DNA of 64,000 nucleotides, taken from positions 62,001 to 126,000 of the forward strand of contig FWCC01000122.1 of assembly GCA_900169235.1 (NCBI GenBank), read 5' to 3'. The notes under the pieces are model-generated. The model made no database searches and had not been told where the DNA came from. It was given only the letters and a program-made list of their open reading frames with translations. This stretch comes from Zarea fungicola (Eukaryota; Ascomycota; Sordariomycetes; Hypocreales; Cordycipitaceae). Positions 32,573-43,716 of this stretch are shown here, piece by piece (within the stretch, counting starts at the first letter, position 1; each line of letters starts with the position of its first letter). A program made the position numbers and the translations under genes.

Positions 32573-33685
32573 ATGGCGCCGAGTCGACCCGAGAAGAAAG
32601 GCAAGCCGGATGCTGGCGCCATGCTCGACGATGCCGACACACTCTTCGAGGTTGGCAACATCGACGAAGCCATCGGGCTAGCGGACACGGCGCTGTCCAC
32701 AACAGGCCCCGGCGGCGACTTTGAGCTCCGAGCTCTGAACCTGCTCGGTCTGCTGTACGTCGAAGACGGTGAGATTGCTGAGGCCCGCTCGTTCTTTCAA
32801 CGTGCAGCCCAAATCGACAAGGACGGCGTGATGGATGACAAGATTGGCGGCGGCCCCGAAAAGTTCTTGTTCCTCGCAGAACTCAGTGAACAAGGCGGCC
32901 AGGATACAGTGAAATGGTTTGATCGCGGCGCATCTGCCCTTCGAAAGCAGATTCAGGACCTGGCTGCCATTGGCAACAAATCGTCTGAGCAAAAGGTCGC
33001 CTACGAGGAGAAGCAAAAGAAGCTGGGCGGTGTGCTATGCGCCGTCGCCGAGGTATACATGACGGACCTGTCTTGGGAAGAGGATGCCGAGCAGCGTTGC
33101 GAGACGCTCGTCACCGAAGCCATGATGATTGCACCGGGCTCTCCCGAGACGTGGCAGACGGTCGCCAACGTGCGCATCTCGCAGGAGCGCACTGACGAGG
33201 CCCGCACGGCGCTCAAGCGCAGCATAGAGCTCTGGCAAGACTTGGTGCCGGAGGACCCCGCAGTGCCCGACTTCCCTACTCGTATCGCCCTTGCACGATT
33301 GCTGCTCGAGACGGAGATGATGGAGGATGCACTCGTCGTGCTGGAGCGTCTTGTCATGGACGACGATGAGAGCATCGAGGCATGGTACCTGGGAGGCTGG
33401 GCGCTGTACTTGGCGGGCGAAAAGCTGCGCAATGCTAAAACTACCTCCGATGGTGCCGATGCCTCGGAGGACTTGGAAACAACCTGGAAGTCTTCGCGCC
33501 GCTGGCTGGCCCAGTGCCTGAAGCTTTTCGAGATTCAAGAATACGAGGATGAGAGACTTGGTGAGCATGCCGTCGAGCTGGTCCTCAGCATCAACAAGGA
33601 AATTGGTGAGCCGGAGGAGGGTGAGGATGAGTGGGATGTGGCCAGTGACGACGAGGTTGAGGAGGACGAGGAGATGGAGGGCTAA
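32573..33685 (+). CDS. ACL4: Assembly chaperone of ribosomal protein L4 (ACL4), TPR protein
   Basis: Intronless, 370 aa. Starts MAPSRPEKKGKP, then TPR-like helical pairs: DDADTLFEVGNIDEAIGLAD, ALNLLGLLYVEDGEIAEARS, ETWQTVANVRISQERTDEAR, and LARLLLETEMMEDALVVLER, with EAWYLGGWALYLAGE near residue 283. It ends in a very acidic tail (EPEEGEDEWDVASDDEVEED). This combination of TPR superhelix plus acidic C-terminus matches yeast Acl4, which binds the internal loop of Rpl4 as it is made and delivers it to the nucleus. The family match is by architecture; confidence is a little below the enzymes. Confidence 0.85.
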   Translation: MAPSRPEKKGKPDAGAMLDDADTLFEVGNIDEAIGLADTALSTTGPGGDFELRALNLLGLLYVEDGEIAEARSFFQRAAQIDKDGVMDDKIGGGPEKFLFLAELSEQGGQDTVKWFDRGASALRKQIQDLAAIGNKSSEQKVAYEEKQKKLGGVLCAVAEVYMTDLSWEEDAEQRCETLVTEAMMIAPGSPETWQTVANVRISQERTDEARTALKRSIELWQDLVPEDPAVPDFPTRIALARLLLETEMMEDALVVLERLVMDDDESIEAWYLGGWALYLAGEKLRNAKTTSDGADASEDLETTWKSSRRWLAQCLKLFEIQEYEDERLGEHAVELVLSINKEIGEPEEGEDEWDVASDDEVEEDEEMEG

Positions 33686-33935
33686 TGAGCCTGACAACGG
33701 GTAAGGAAATAACAAGGGGAAAAGAATGACAAAGGGACTTGGGTTGCGCATTAGACGGCGTTGAGGCAGCCTTGTACAAACGATAATACTTGGCTTTAAT
33801 GATAGGCAATGAAGATGGAATGGTCAAAGACCAGACTTGGCTTTTTTCGATTCCCTAATGAACCTGAACACTTGACAATCATAGAGTACGCACAAAGCGG
33901 GCATATTGCAATGTTTTACGATTTTTTTCATGTCT

Positions 33936-34678
33936 TTATGCAGCCTCAACTGTGAGCTTTTCCACTTCTTCCACGGGCATGTCGTCGTCGTCCTCGTCAA
34001 CCTTTCCAGCTAATCCACGCTCCCATAGTTGTCGACCAGTGAGCTTGGTTGGCTCCTTGACCTTGGCTTTTTTCAGCTCGGCGACCCTCTCTTCCTCCCC
34101 CCGCAAGCGCTCCTCTTCCATCTCCTTTAAGAAGCCCTCTCGCCACTTGAGAAAGCTCTCTGGTGTCACTGGCGTGCCCTGGAATTTCTTGTTCTCCTCT
34201 TGCTCCACAGCTCGCTTCCTCGCCTCTTCCTTTTCGGCCACGACGTCTTTGCGTTCTTGGACGAGCTGCTCTGCTGCCTCTTTGAGAGTAGAGACTATGG
34301 TGAATATCATTGCCATGCCCACGCTTTCCTGGATAGTCTCATCGGCGCTGGCGAGCAGGTGGTCACGGTCGTCGCCAACGTTAAAGTATTCGGTGGTGCC
34401 ACCGTCCGGTGCGGCCAAGATTTCGAGATTTGGCGCCACATCAGGGTACTCTTCCGGGTATCGGACGGCAAGAAGAAACTTTGGAGGCCCTTCATCCTCT
34501 GGGTGGTCTGGAATATCCAATGCGACTGATATTCTGAATTCTGTTTCTGATATATCTATGAGTAGAGTTAGTACGGGCTCCGAGGAGGGGCAACGCGTGG
34601 AGAGGATGAACCTGTGATTTCTTCAGGGAAGATGGAGTCGAGAACCTCCCGCTCCTCAATCTGATCCTCGCGACCCAT
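33936..34678 (-). CDS. GIR2: RWD-domain protein GIR2/DFRP2-type
   Basis: Two minus-strand exons, 34612-34678 and 33936-34555, encode 228 aa. The RWD domain covers about residues 5-120: REDQIEEREVLDSIFPEEIT, ISVALDIPD, FLLAVRYPEEYPDVAPNLEI with the YPxxxPxL motif. A charged coiled coil (KEAAEQLVQERKDVVAEKEEARKRA) and an acidic tail follow. Gir2/RWDD1 binds Gcn1 through RWD and the GTPase Rbg2, modulating Gcn2-dependent translation control. Divergent from PUF6 with 300 bp between ATGs. Confidence 0.88.
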
Positions 34679-34978
34679 GATGCAAATTCGACAGGCCCAA
34701 TACCAACTTTCACTCGCAAACTGCTTGTCCAAACCCGTTGTACGTCTGCAATGCCTGCGCGTGGGCTGGTTAGCGCTCAGGCGCTGTAGCTACAGTGGCC
34801 GCCGTGGCGGGGTTTGGCGCGCCCGTTTCGGCTTAGTGATCGCTTCACCGCCTGGCAGATTGTAAAAAAATTCGGAAAGTTTGTATGTATCAACTGCTGG
34901 ATCTTTTTTTTTTGGTTCGAGACTCCGCAGATACACCCTTGGTTACGCCAATTCTGCCTGTCGCTACAAATCTACGAA

Positions 34979-37093
34979 ATGGCTACCAAAACTGCTGCTG
35001 CCGGCAGTAAGAGAAAGGCTACCTCGGGAGACAAGGGAAAACCGAGCGCCATGACGAAAAAAGCCCGTGTCGAGGTGAACGCCAAGTCTGCGCCTGTCAA
35101 GGAAGACGCGGACGACTTTGAAGACTTTTCCGACTCTGACGATGGTGGTGTCAAGCTCAACGACAAAAAAGAGGATAAGGCTTCAATCAAGGGCTACCAA
35201 AAGTCCTTTGAGCCAGGTACGTACAGCAATTGAACAGAGACAGGGTGTAGTTGACCAAGAGTAGGCCAAACGTCTCGTGAATCCCACGCCAAGCAGAAGC
35301 AGCTTGCTGCCGAGCGCAAGGCCGCGAAGCCCCTCGCTGACGAAGTTCATCGCACAAAAAAGATATGGGAGCGACTCCGCCGAAAGTCGCATGTCCCCAA
35401 GGAGGAGCGCCAGGAGCTCGTGGCCGAGCTCTTCACCATCATCACCGGCCGCATGAAGGACTTTGTCCTCAAGCACGACGCCGTCCGCGCTGTCCAGACT
35501 GCCATCAAATACGCTTCTCCGGGGCAGCGGAAACAGATTGCCTACGAGCTTGAGGGCAGCTATGCGCAGCTGGCCGAGAGCCGCTACGCCAAATTCTTCA
35601 TTGGCAAGCTTCTCGTGCAAAACGACGACGAAATTCGCGACCTCATCATTCCCAACTTTTATAGCAGAATCCGCAAGATGATCCACCACGCCGAAGCCTC
35701 CTGGATTATCGACGATATTTATCGTACAGTGGCGACCAAGCAGCAAAAGGCATACATGTTGCGCGAGTGGTACGGTCCCGAGTTTAGCATCAAGGAGATG
35801 GCCAAGGACAAAACGGTGACGGCCGACCTCGCGGAGATTCTTGCCGAGGAGCCCAGCAAGCGCACCACAATCATGAGGTCGTTGGTGGACATGATCAACT
35901 CGCTCGTGCAGAAGCGCATGACTGGCTTCACCATGCTGCACGACGCCATGCTACAGTACTACCTGGTCACAGAGCCCGGCACGGAGGAGTTTTCCGAGTT
36001 TCTGGAGCTCGTCAAGGGCGATGAGAGCGGTGATTTGCTGAAGAACTTGGCCTTTACCCGCTCAGGCTCGCGGCTGGTGTGCCTGCTCCTTGCCCATGGT
36101 ACGGCCAAGGACAGAAAGGCCCTGCTCAAGAGCTACAAAGAAACGTTTGTGACAATGGCAGGCGACCAATACGCCCACCTGATTATTCTCACCGCATACG
36201 ACATCATTGACGATACGAAGCTGACCGCCAAATCCATCTTTCCCGAGCTCGTGGGAGAAAAGACGGAGGAGCTCGTACAAAATATCGTTGGCGCCGTCAA
36301 CAACCCATATGCCAGACTCACGTTCATGTACCTCTTTGAGGGCATGTCCAAATCTCTGTTTCCTCCCGGCACGACGCCTGCGCGGGAGCTCCTGGATCGG
36401 GTCCACGAGATTCGCAAAACGACAAGTAAAAAAGAGGACGACGTTCGTCGCCAAGAGCTTGTTGCAACACTTATGCCCCATCTCCTGGAAGCCATTTCAT
36501 CGGCGCCGTCTCAGCTCATGTCTACCGCGTTTGGCTGCCAGTTCATTGCTGACGTCCTGCTGTCCAAAACCGGCGACAAGGCTGCCGCGCTCGAGGCAGT
36601 CGCTCAGGCTTCTAAGGGCAACCCCAGCGAGGAGGTGCCAGAAGATGAGCTGCAGCCCAAGACACACGTTTCCCAGACGCCATTTGGTGGTCGTATGCTC
36701 AAGTCCCTGATCCAGGGTGGCCGCTTCGACAAGACTGAAGGCAAGATCATCCCTGTGGAGCCCGCTCTCGGTTTCGCCAACCTTCTCTACCCTGTGATTG
36801 CAGAGTACATTATAGACTGGTCCACTGGTCCCAGCTCCTTTGTTGTTGTAGCACTTCTAGAGGCCAGCGACTTTACCGATGCCACCGCCGTCAGAAAGAC
36901 GCTCAAGAAGAACAAGAAGCTGCTGGACAAGGCTGCCAATGAGCAGACACCGGAGCAGAAAGCGGCGCAGGAGGCCAGAGATCAGGTGGCAGCAGACGAA
37001 CAGGCGGCTGGCAAGAAGAAGGCTTCCAACAAAAAGAAGTTTGAACCGGCTGTAGGAAACAGTGGCAGCAAGCTTCTATTGGAGAAGCTGTGA
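34979..37093 (+). CDS. PUF6: Pumilio-family 60S assembly factor PUF6
   Basis: Exons 34979-35216 and 35265-37093, 688 aa. A basic/acidic disordered N-terminus (DDFEDFSDSDDGG) is followed by KKIWERLRRKSHVPKEERQELV and Puf-type armadillo repeats (DFVLKHDAVRAVQTAIKYA, YAQLAESRYAKFFIGKLL, MTGFTMLHDAMLQYYLV). The CPL domain begins about residue 390 (LTFMYLFEGMSKSLFPPGTT). The C-terminus is Lys-rich. Yeast Puf6 acts in ASH1 mRNA repression and, with Loc1, as a chaperone for Rpl43 in 60S assembly. Human PUM3 is the homologue. Confidence 0.92.
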
Positions 37094-37995
37094 CGTTCGG
37101 GTCCAGCGGTTTACAGTTTTTTTTGGTGTGTATTAAGGAAATTATAGGCGTCCATGACAGTATTTATTGCATTATTCTCATAAATGAATTCATTTTTACA
37201 TTTCAGCCCTGCGGGACTTGAGAACAGTTGCCCTCGACGCCAACATCCGCTAGATGGTTGGCAAAGAACTCACGGCGTAGGGCGGGAGACATAGACTTAA
37301 CTTGATCTAGTGACTTTTTTGGCCGCAGCTGCCCTGGATGGACGGCTATTTCGTTTTCTGCGTGCATCACGTTTCTACCACGTCGGCCTGGCACATGGCT
37401 ACTGACCGCCAGGCCCAATGGTTGCATGAGGAATTAAGTGTTCATCTGTAGTGGCTGGCAGTTGTCCAGTATCAGGTACGGTTGTAGGCAGCGGCTCGAA
37501 ATTGAAGTATGTCGCAACCCTCTGTACCGTGAATTGTCTCGGTCCCAAGTATCTCTACAGTAGTCAGTGGGAGAAACTAATCGCCCCTACCCATCTAATG
37601 GAGCAAACGCTAAACTTTGGAGGCTTGCGTCCAACCCTAAACAAGCCCTATCTGTTCTTTCGTTTACTTTATTCCATCGTTGGAATTCTGTCTCTTGGCC
37701 AAACTTATATCTGACGAGTGTACAATGCAGAGTGTGCCCTTGGCGGCCTCTTACACAAGCTCACATTTCACTCACATTGTTGTACATCCCGTCCCACAAG
37801 CAAAACAAGCGAACTCGCCAGGCGATCCTGTTTTGTTTCAAAAACCAACTTTGAGTGACTCAACGGTAAATAGCTCAAGCCTATGAAGCAAGCACCTTGG
37901 TAAGGTGCAAGTCCAACAACTTTGCTTGCTGCCAACTGCCCTGAAATTGAGAAGAGCTGATCACTACGACCTTCTTCCCCCAATTCAACAAAAAC
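37094..37995. other. Intergenic, no gene seen
   Basis: About 900 bp between PUF6 and the single-pass membrane protein. Open frames of 70-95 codons exist but show no motif. Confidence 0.5.
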
Positions 37996-38979
37996 ATGGA
38001 TCCGACCCGGCTGCCTGTTTCTTCTTCCACGGTCGAGCTGGCTGGCACAAAGTCTACCCCATCGCCCACACCTCTGCGAGCTTCCTCAGCTGCCTCATCG
38101 GCGCCACAGTCGCCATCGAGCACGACGTCGCAAGTGGTAGACTCTGGTGTCACGCATACCATTCCCAATGATTCAACAGTCACGGTAATTAAACACACCA
38201 CCATAACCAGGAGCCTTCCACCAACAACTACCGATGTTGCCACCTCGTTAGCCACGGAGATGGTAGACAGCTCAGCCACCATCTCTGCCACGTTTTCGAC
38301 CTGGAACCCTACGGCAACAGCGTCAGGGCATGAGGCCGGCACCGGTCAACGCAATGGGGGCATCAGCACGGGAGCTGTGGCGGGCATCGCCGTCGGAGGC
38401 GTCTTTGTCGCGACCATGATTGCCGTGTTGCTGTATTTATGGCGCAGTCGCCGACAGCGTAGGGTTTCAGAGTCTGACAAGGGTAATGAGGCCATCTTCC
38501 TGGACAAAACCGACATGCATGACAACATCCTGGGGCGGCGACCAGACTCTGCCATGCTACCGATACACCCTACACCGCACCAAGCGTCAACCAGCTCGCG
38601 AGGGTACGGCTACGACCCATTCGCACCATTCGGGGGTAAGAAACCTGGCGGCGCTTGCCGTTATCCTATACTAACCATTGTTACAGGGAGAGCAGATCAG
38701 CCAGTGAGTACGACATCGCCTCCGCCAGAAAACACCTTTGAGATGGACGGTCGCGGAATTGAGGTCGCAGAGCTGCCTGGTACAGCCATGACGACACCGG
38801 ACGCCGCGGCTCAGCCCGTCCAGAGACACGAGACACAGTCAGTCGGGGCGGTTAAGCAGCGTCCATCGTCTGATCCTCGCGCGACTCTCAACCACCTCCC
38901 CCGGGAGAATGGGCGACCCATGTACATTAACCAATGGAACCAATACAAGACACTCGCTGGTGAAGCCGACGCCAAGTAG
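37996..38979 (+). CDS. Ser/Thr-rich single-pass membrane protein (Mid2/WSC-sensor-like architecture)
   Basis: Exons 37996-38635 and 38687-38979, 310 aa; the 51-nt intron keeps frame but has a clear CTAAC branch point and TTACAG acceptor. Residues 1-115 are Ser/Thr/Pro-rich, as in O-mannosylated ectodomains. A single hydrophobic segment (GAVAGIAVGGVFVATMIAVLLYLW, about 124-148) is followed by a basic stop-transfer RSRRQRR and a disordered cytoplasmic tail. This resembles wall-stress sensors in layout, but no WSC cysteine domain and no N-terminal signal peptide are seen. Either an upstream signal exon is missing or it is a reverse-signal-anchor protein. Product function unknown. Confidence 0.7.
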   Translation: MDPTRLPVSSSTVELAGTKSTPSPTPLRASSAASSAPQSPSSTTSQVVDSGVTHTIPNDSTVTVIKHTTITRSLPPTTTDVATSLATEMVDSSATISATFSTWNPTATASGHEAGTGQRNGGISTGAVAGIAVGGVFVATMIAVLLYLWRSRRQRRVSESDKGNEAIFLDKTDMHDNILGRRPDSAMLPIHPTPHQASTSSRGYGYDPFAPFGGKKPGGACRYPILTIVTGRADQPVSTTSPPPENTFEMDGRGIEVAELPGTAMTTPDAAAQPVQRHETQSVGAVKQRPSSDPRATLNHLPRENGRPMYINQWNQYKTLAGEADAK

Positions 38980-39323
38980 ACGATTGAAAGTGAGAGGTGT
39001 TTCAAATTTTGGTCGGGTTAGCAGGCGCTTCGAAAGTTGAAAATCATGTTGTATTTGGGGTTCTTTAAATTGAAAGCGACGAAGGTGTCCAATTCCCGTT
39101 CTGCCCGCATGATGAAAGTAAACGAAGTCAAGGTTTTAATAAAAAATCATTACATCTCCCTTTGCAATAAAACGCCAATATTGTTCAAGAGTTTAGTAAC
39201 TCGCCCTTTGCGCCTGACATTGGAAAAAATTGATCGCTGCCGAAGCATGCCCAACCCCACTGGACGTATCGCAGGCGTACTCGCAAAGTTGTTGCGCGTA
39301 TGCGCTGAACTCGTCAGCGCAGA
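38980..39323. other. Convergent intergenic region
   Basis: About 340 bp between the membrane protein and RPB4 stop codons; AT-rich near 39120-39180, no gene. Confidence 0.5.
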
Positions 39324-39870
39324 CTACCTATTTTGTAACTTGGAGATTTCTTCGAGCAGTTCTTGTAGGTCCTCATCCTTGATCTTGTCGGCGAGGGAAG
39401 GAATCAGAGTCTTGGCTTCGTCGGCATTTTCGCAGCATAACGACCCTATATACCGTGTTAGAAATATTTCAAGACACCCTCAGTCATAGGGTAGCAGATC
39501 CTACCCAGTTGTGCTCGCTCAAACTTGGCTAAATCCTTGTGGGCGCTCAGCAAGCGCTCGACGGCCTCGACGTTTTCCTTTTGTGTGAAGCGTGCAAAGT
39601 GGTCGAGGTAGCTGAGGGTCTGGTTCAACATTCTACATGCCAGAGTTAGCACTTCATGTCCTTCCGGCCATTGGCGTGGGAGGCGTACTCTGTCTCGTTG
39701 ACATTCTTTCGGTCGTTGCGTCGCTTGGCAACCAACGCGTTTAGGACGAGCGATGCTTCGGAAAGGGTCAAGGTATCGACATTTTGAAACTCGCCCAGAT
39801 TCAAGTTGGCCGAGGCCTCCTCGTTGCCGGGAGGCGGCGGCTTCGGCCGTGACATTTTGTTGTTTGACAT
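39324..39870 (-). CDS. RPB4: RNA polymerase II subunit RPB4
   Basis: Three minus-strand exons, 39689-39870, 39505-39632 and 39324-39445, give 143 aa (138 if the second ATG at 39855 is the start). The spliced protein reads ANLNLGEFQNVDTLTLSEAS, then the HRDC-like helical core MLNQTLSYLDHFARFTQ, ENVEAVERLLSAHKDLAKFE and AQLGSLCCENADEAKTLIPS, and ends in the helix DEDLQELLEEISKLQNR. RPB4 with RPB7 forms the Pol II stalk. The length fits the short S. pombe-type subunit rather than the 221-aa budding-yeast one. It is divergent from TRS23. Confidence 0.92.
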
Positions 39871-40191
39871 TGTGCAGGTCAGTGGCGAGACAATGCGCGT
39901 TCGCAAAGAGGCCGTATGAAATCTCAAGACGTGGATTTCTGCATGTGATGTATGCGATTATTTCAACGACACCGTGGTTGGTAGGCGCAAGCTTGCGTGT
40001 GGAAACGTAAATGATGGGGGATGTTGATTATCGTTAGGATGCAAGACGAGGTTGTCAAGATGTGTTTTAGTGGGGCGCCGTGTTGAAGTGCAAGCGTCGA
40101 AGCCCACAATGACTTACCCCTGCATCATTCTCATATCATCCCCTGGAATACAAGGTGAACTCATTTTTCTTCGTTTCTCGTCAATCTTTAA

Positions 40192-40884
40192 ATGGTAAAT
40201 TGCACAGGAGGCTAAGAGCATTGTCAAGAGGAGACGGGATATTGATCTCAGCTACGACTGAGCTCTAGGTATCGCTTGAATATATGACGAGACGCATGGG
40301 AATGTCGAGCCAGAAACATGTAATTCATTCAACAGTACACGATACACTCCAGCCCAGCTAACCGCTTCCAGGACCGTCTTTTTGCTCAACATTATTCTCA
40401 AATCCGGGGGCTTAGCCTACCACAAAGTCTTTCACGAAACTGGCCTGCAAAAGGTCAGCACAAATGACTTTTTAACAATTGCTTCTACTTTCCATGGGTA
40501 CGTAATGCGTTGAACTTATCAGCCAACTGAAACTCACAAACCTTCAGTATCGACCTCATCGCAGCCGGGCTCAACCCCATCAAGCCTTTACCACCCCCCA
40601 CGCCGCCTGGCGGTATTCCAAGCAGGCCTGAGCCCTCTTCGGGGATAGAGGTGTTGGAGACGGAAAACTTTCGCATCCAGTGCTTCACCAGCTTGACGGG
40701 AATCAAGTTTCTCCTCTTCACAGACACCACACAAACAAATGTCGATGTGACGCTCAGGAGGATATACGACTTGTACACAGACTATGTGATGAAGAATCCG
40801 TTTCACAATCTACAAAATCCGGTGCGGTCAGACATATTTGACCGCAAGTTGCTATCATATATTAGGGAAATAAACAACCGATAG
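40192..40884 (+). CDS. TRS23: TRAPP complex subunit TRS23 (TRAPPC4)
   Basis: Best model: ATG-only exon 40192-40194, then 40358-40497 and 40548-40884, giving 159 aa. The last intron is secure (GG|T ATC joins FHG to IDLIA); the first is inferred, because no in-frame ATG precedes RTVFLLNIILKSGG. Other small first exons are possible. Conserved: longin-like start ILKSGGLAYHKVF, STNDFLTIASTFHG, RPEPSSGIEVLETENFRIQC, SLTGIKFLLFTD, VDVTLRRIYDLYTDYVMKNP and the C-terminal FDRKLLSYIREINNR. Trs23 is a core subunit of the Ypt1 nucleotide-exchange factor TRAPP acting in ER-Golgi traffic and autophagy. Confidence 0.85.
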
Positions 40885-41022
40885 GGGCGGCACAGGCCAG
40901 GATGTGAATAACGACCTTCGGGGAAGTGTGTAGATAGATGTTGCTGAACGGTATGCCTCTAGTGAAGTTTTGTTTATAATTCATAGCTCCTGTCTAATGT
41001 ACAGCGCCTGGGCCAAGCAGCA

Positions 41023-41924
41023 TCAGGTCGTATCCATCTTGTCGGTGCCATCCTTGTTGCCCTTCTTGTCGCCGCTGCCTTGGCCCTCTTCTGCGATGCC
41101 TTCCAGGGAGGCCTTGGTGGCAGCCTCTTGCTCCTCACGTGCGCGCTTCTCCTGTCTCGCCTTTTCCTCCTCCATACTCATACGCAGGGCGAGGGCCAGC
41201 TCGGGCTCAAGCGCGGGATCGAATCCAAACTCAAATTCCTCGTTGCCCTCACCCATACCGCCTGCAGCACCGGCGGCGGCGTTCTCGCCGAGTAGGATGG
41301 GAGAGGAGACGAGCTGGTCGCTCAGCAGCTTGCTACTCGGAGGAATGACAACAAAGTGGGAGCCCTCGCTGCCCTTGACCTCTTCGTTGAAAGTCTCCAG
41401 TTTCTTTTGCGTGGCATCGTCGTCGAGGTCGCCGAACAAGATAAAATCAACGGAGATATTGCCCTTTTTCATCTTTTTGGCCAGCGTTTTCAGTTCCTTG
41501 TCGGTTTCTTCGATTGGTGAGCACACAAACACTATTATGCGCTGGCGTTGAGAGCGGTTCTGTCGGTGTTTAAGGGCGAGCTAAGAGTGTCAGAGAAACC
41601 ATGCAGGCTTCCAAGGTCAAGGGTAAATCTTACTGTGGCCACTTGGATTCCAGTCTTGAGATGCGATGAGCCGCCAATCCTCTTCTTTGTCCGGTGTAGA
41701 CCTTCAAGGATCTTGCCTTGCTCTGTGGTGAGAGTGACGAGGACCTCGGGCCCCTTGCCTCCCATGCTCATGAGGCCGACGGAGGACTCGGGGTTGCCTT
41801 GCGTGATGCTCTGGAACAATACATTGACGGCGTCGACTTGTGAATCGAATCGCGTGGGCTGATAGTCTCCGTTTCGGCTGCTCTCGCTGTTGTCCACGAC
41901 AACCATGACCGCCTCGAGAACCAT
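41023..41924 (-). CDS. RPN10: 26S proteasome ubiquitin receptor RPN10
   Basis: Two minus-strand exons, 41634-41924 and 41023-41580, give 282 aa. The von Willebrand A domain spans residues 1 to about 190: VLEAVMVVVDNSESSRNGDY, SSVGLMSMGGKGPEVLVTLT, then QRIIVFVCSPIEETDKEL and ISVDFILFG. One ubiquitin-interacting motif is at about 215-235 (PELALALRMSMEEE), followed by an acidic, Lys-rich tail. The protein docks in the 19S regulatory particle and binds polyubiquitin through the UIM. One UIM, as in yeast, versus two in human. Divergent from NBL1. Confidence 0.95.
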
Positions 41925-42343
41925 TTTGGCAGCAGATTGTGACGTTTATTCGTTGACCTCTGCAATTCAAGAGCCGTGGGTCGGTGAATGCGAATAGCTC
42001 AAAGCTCGGTGTTGATGGCGCACGGAATGATGTCAAGGAAGCAATGCCGTTGCAGCAATGCCTGTTGCAGTCGTCAGTGGTGGTCAGCCTGGAGCTTGTC
42101 TACCATAGTGGCCAGTACCTCTCAGCTGCTGTACTTTGCGGAGCAGGCAGTGCGTAGCCATGTACCTCTACTTTGGGTGTACCAGTATCTCCGCAGCTGA
42201 CATAATACATAGCTTTGACCGTTTGTTTACTTTGGTGCCAGTAGCCGCTAACAGCGCGCTACCATCCAAGCACCATCAAACACGGCGAGTCCGCGGCAAT
42301 TCAAAATTTGTAACAACATTATACACGAACCTCAGCGTTTGAT
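41925..42343. promoter_or_regulatory. Bidirectional promoter region RPN10/NBL1
   Basis: About 420 bp separating two divergent ATGs. No perfect proteasome-associated control element (GGTGGCAAA) was found by eye. Nothing else notable. Confidence 0.5.
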
Positions 42344-43496
42344 ATGGCTCCTAAATCAAAGAAGCGAGGCTCTGATCAATCAGTTGCCTCGACAAGACAA
42401 CGCGGTGTCAAGGTGCCTGTAAAGGATGGGCCGACAACACCTACAGAGCGCAGCCCCATTAAGAAGAGAAGGGCCGGCATTACGCTTCAGCAAAAAAAAA
42501 CCTTGATTGAGAACTTGCAGCTGGAAGGTATGTCTGTTCTTTTGGATTGGCTCACGACGTGCCACCCGTATACTAATTTTGCAGTCACTGAGAGGGCCCG
42601 ACGACTTCGCGCCCAGTATCACCTTCAGGCCCAAGGCCTTCGATCGCGAATAGAAATACGTATCAACAGAATCCCGACTGCACTACGAAAGATGAAGATG
42701 GGGGATTTGGTTCTCAAGTATATACATCAGGAGCAGCAGGCAGCGGTACCACCGCCCGTGCCCCCCAAGGATGTTCCTTTGGCGCGTATCACTCAAAAAC
42801 AAAACAGTCGTCCTGCGACTGCGCGAAGCAACAAGCGTCCGAGGTATGCACGCTCTTTGCTCCTGTTGAGTGTATACTAATTTCTGTAGCACTGAAATGA
42901 CTGGCGGAGACAAGGAAAACGAGTTCAACGGCGAGGCCATGAAGAAGCGCGTTCGTGCCGCGATGCAGGACGGCAGTTCTGTACGACCAGCCCAAATTCT
43001 ATCGCCCACATCCTCCAACTCTCGACTCCTCAACCGTGACAATATAGCATCCCCTACCAAGTCGTACCTCAGCAGACCCGGGTCACCGCTGAAGGGGGCC
43101 GGTACCCGCTCCGCGGCCTCGGCAACGAGCATGCTATCAAGCATGGTGGAAAAGGCCAAGGCTGCACGCGCTGCAAGTGCTAGAAAGGTCACAGCCCCTT
43201 CCAATGCCAACGCTCGTGCTGCCCCAGCATCTGCCAGTGTGGCCAAGACACGACGCGCCCCAGCAAAGCAGCAGCCGGCCCGCCCAGCAACCCGTACAGG
43301 GCGACGCGTTAGCGCTCACAGCGAGACCAGCGAGGGCAGCAACGGCACCGTTATACGAAAGACGACCGCCTCAAAGGCCAGCACTGCGGCTACCAAGAAG
43401 TCTGTCATTGGCAGCATTCGAAAGGGAGTGGCCAATACCAGGGCTACGGCGCCCACGACAAGTAGTTCTGGACGAGTTCTGCGCAAGCGTACATGA
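42344..43496 (+). CDS. NBL1: Borealin-like chromosomal passenger complex subunit
   Basis: Exons 42344-42527, 42585-42843 and 42890-43496 give 349 aa. The Nbl1/Borealin N-terminal helix spans residues about 44-110 and is assembled across the first intron: GITLQQKKTLIENLQLEVTE, ARRLRAQYHLQAQGLRSRIE, then RINRIPTALRKMKMGDL. This helix forms the three-helix bundle with survivin/Bir1 and INCENP/Sli15 that brings Aurora B to centromeres. The rest is basic and disordered (Ala/Arg/Ser-rich, SPTK and SPLK sites) and probably binds nucleosomes. Far longer than yeast Nbl1 (73 aa), as usual in filamentous fungi. Confidence 0.87.
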
Positions 43497-43716
43497 GTGA
43501 TTAATTCACATGGCATGATTTTTTCGTTCAGCAATGGGTTTGGTTTTGGCGTGTTTTTGGTTGCAATATGCTTATGGGATATGGGATGGGGCGTTGCAAG
43601 AAGGAACCCTACTCGGGAGCATAATCGGCTTTATTAAATTCGTATCGCATCATAGCAGAGAATGGAATGAGTATGATTGCTCTGAAACAATATGCATAAT
43701 TAGTTGCAATGGGCAT

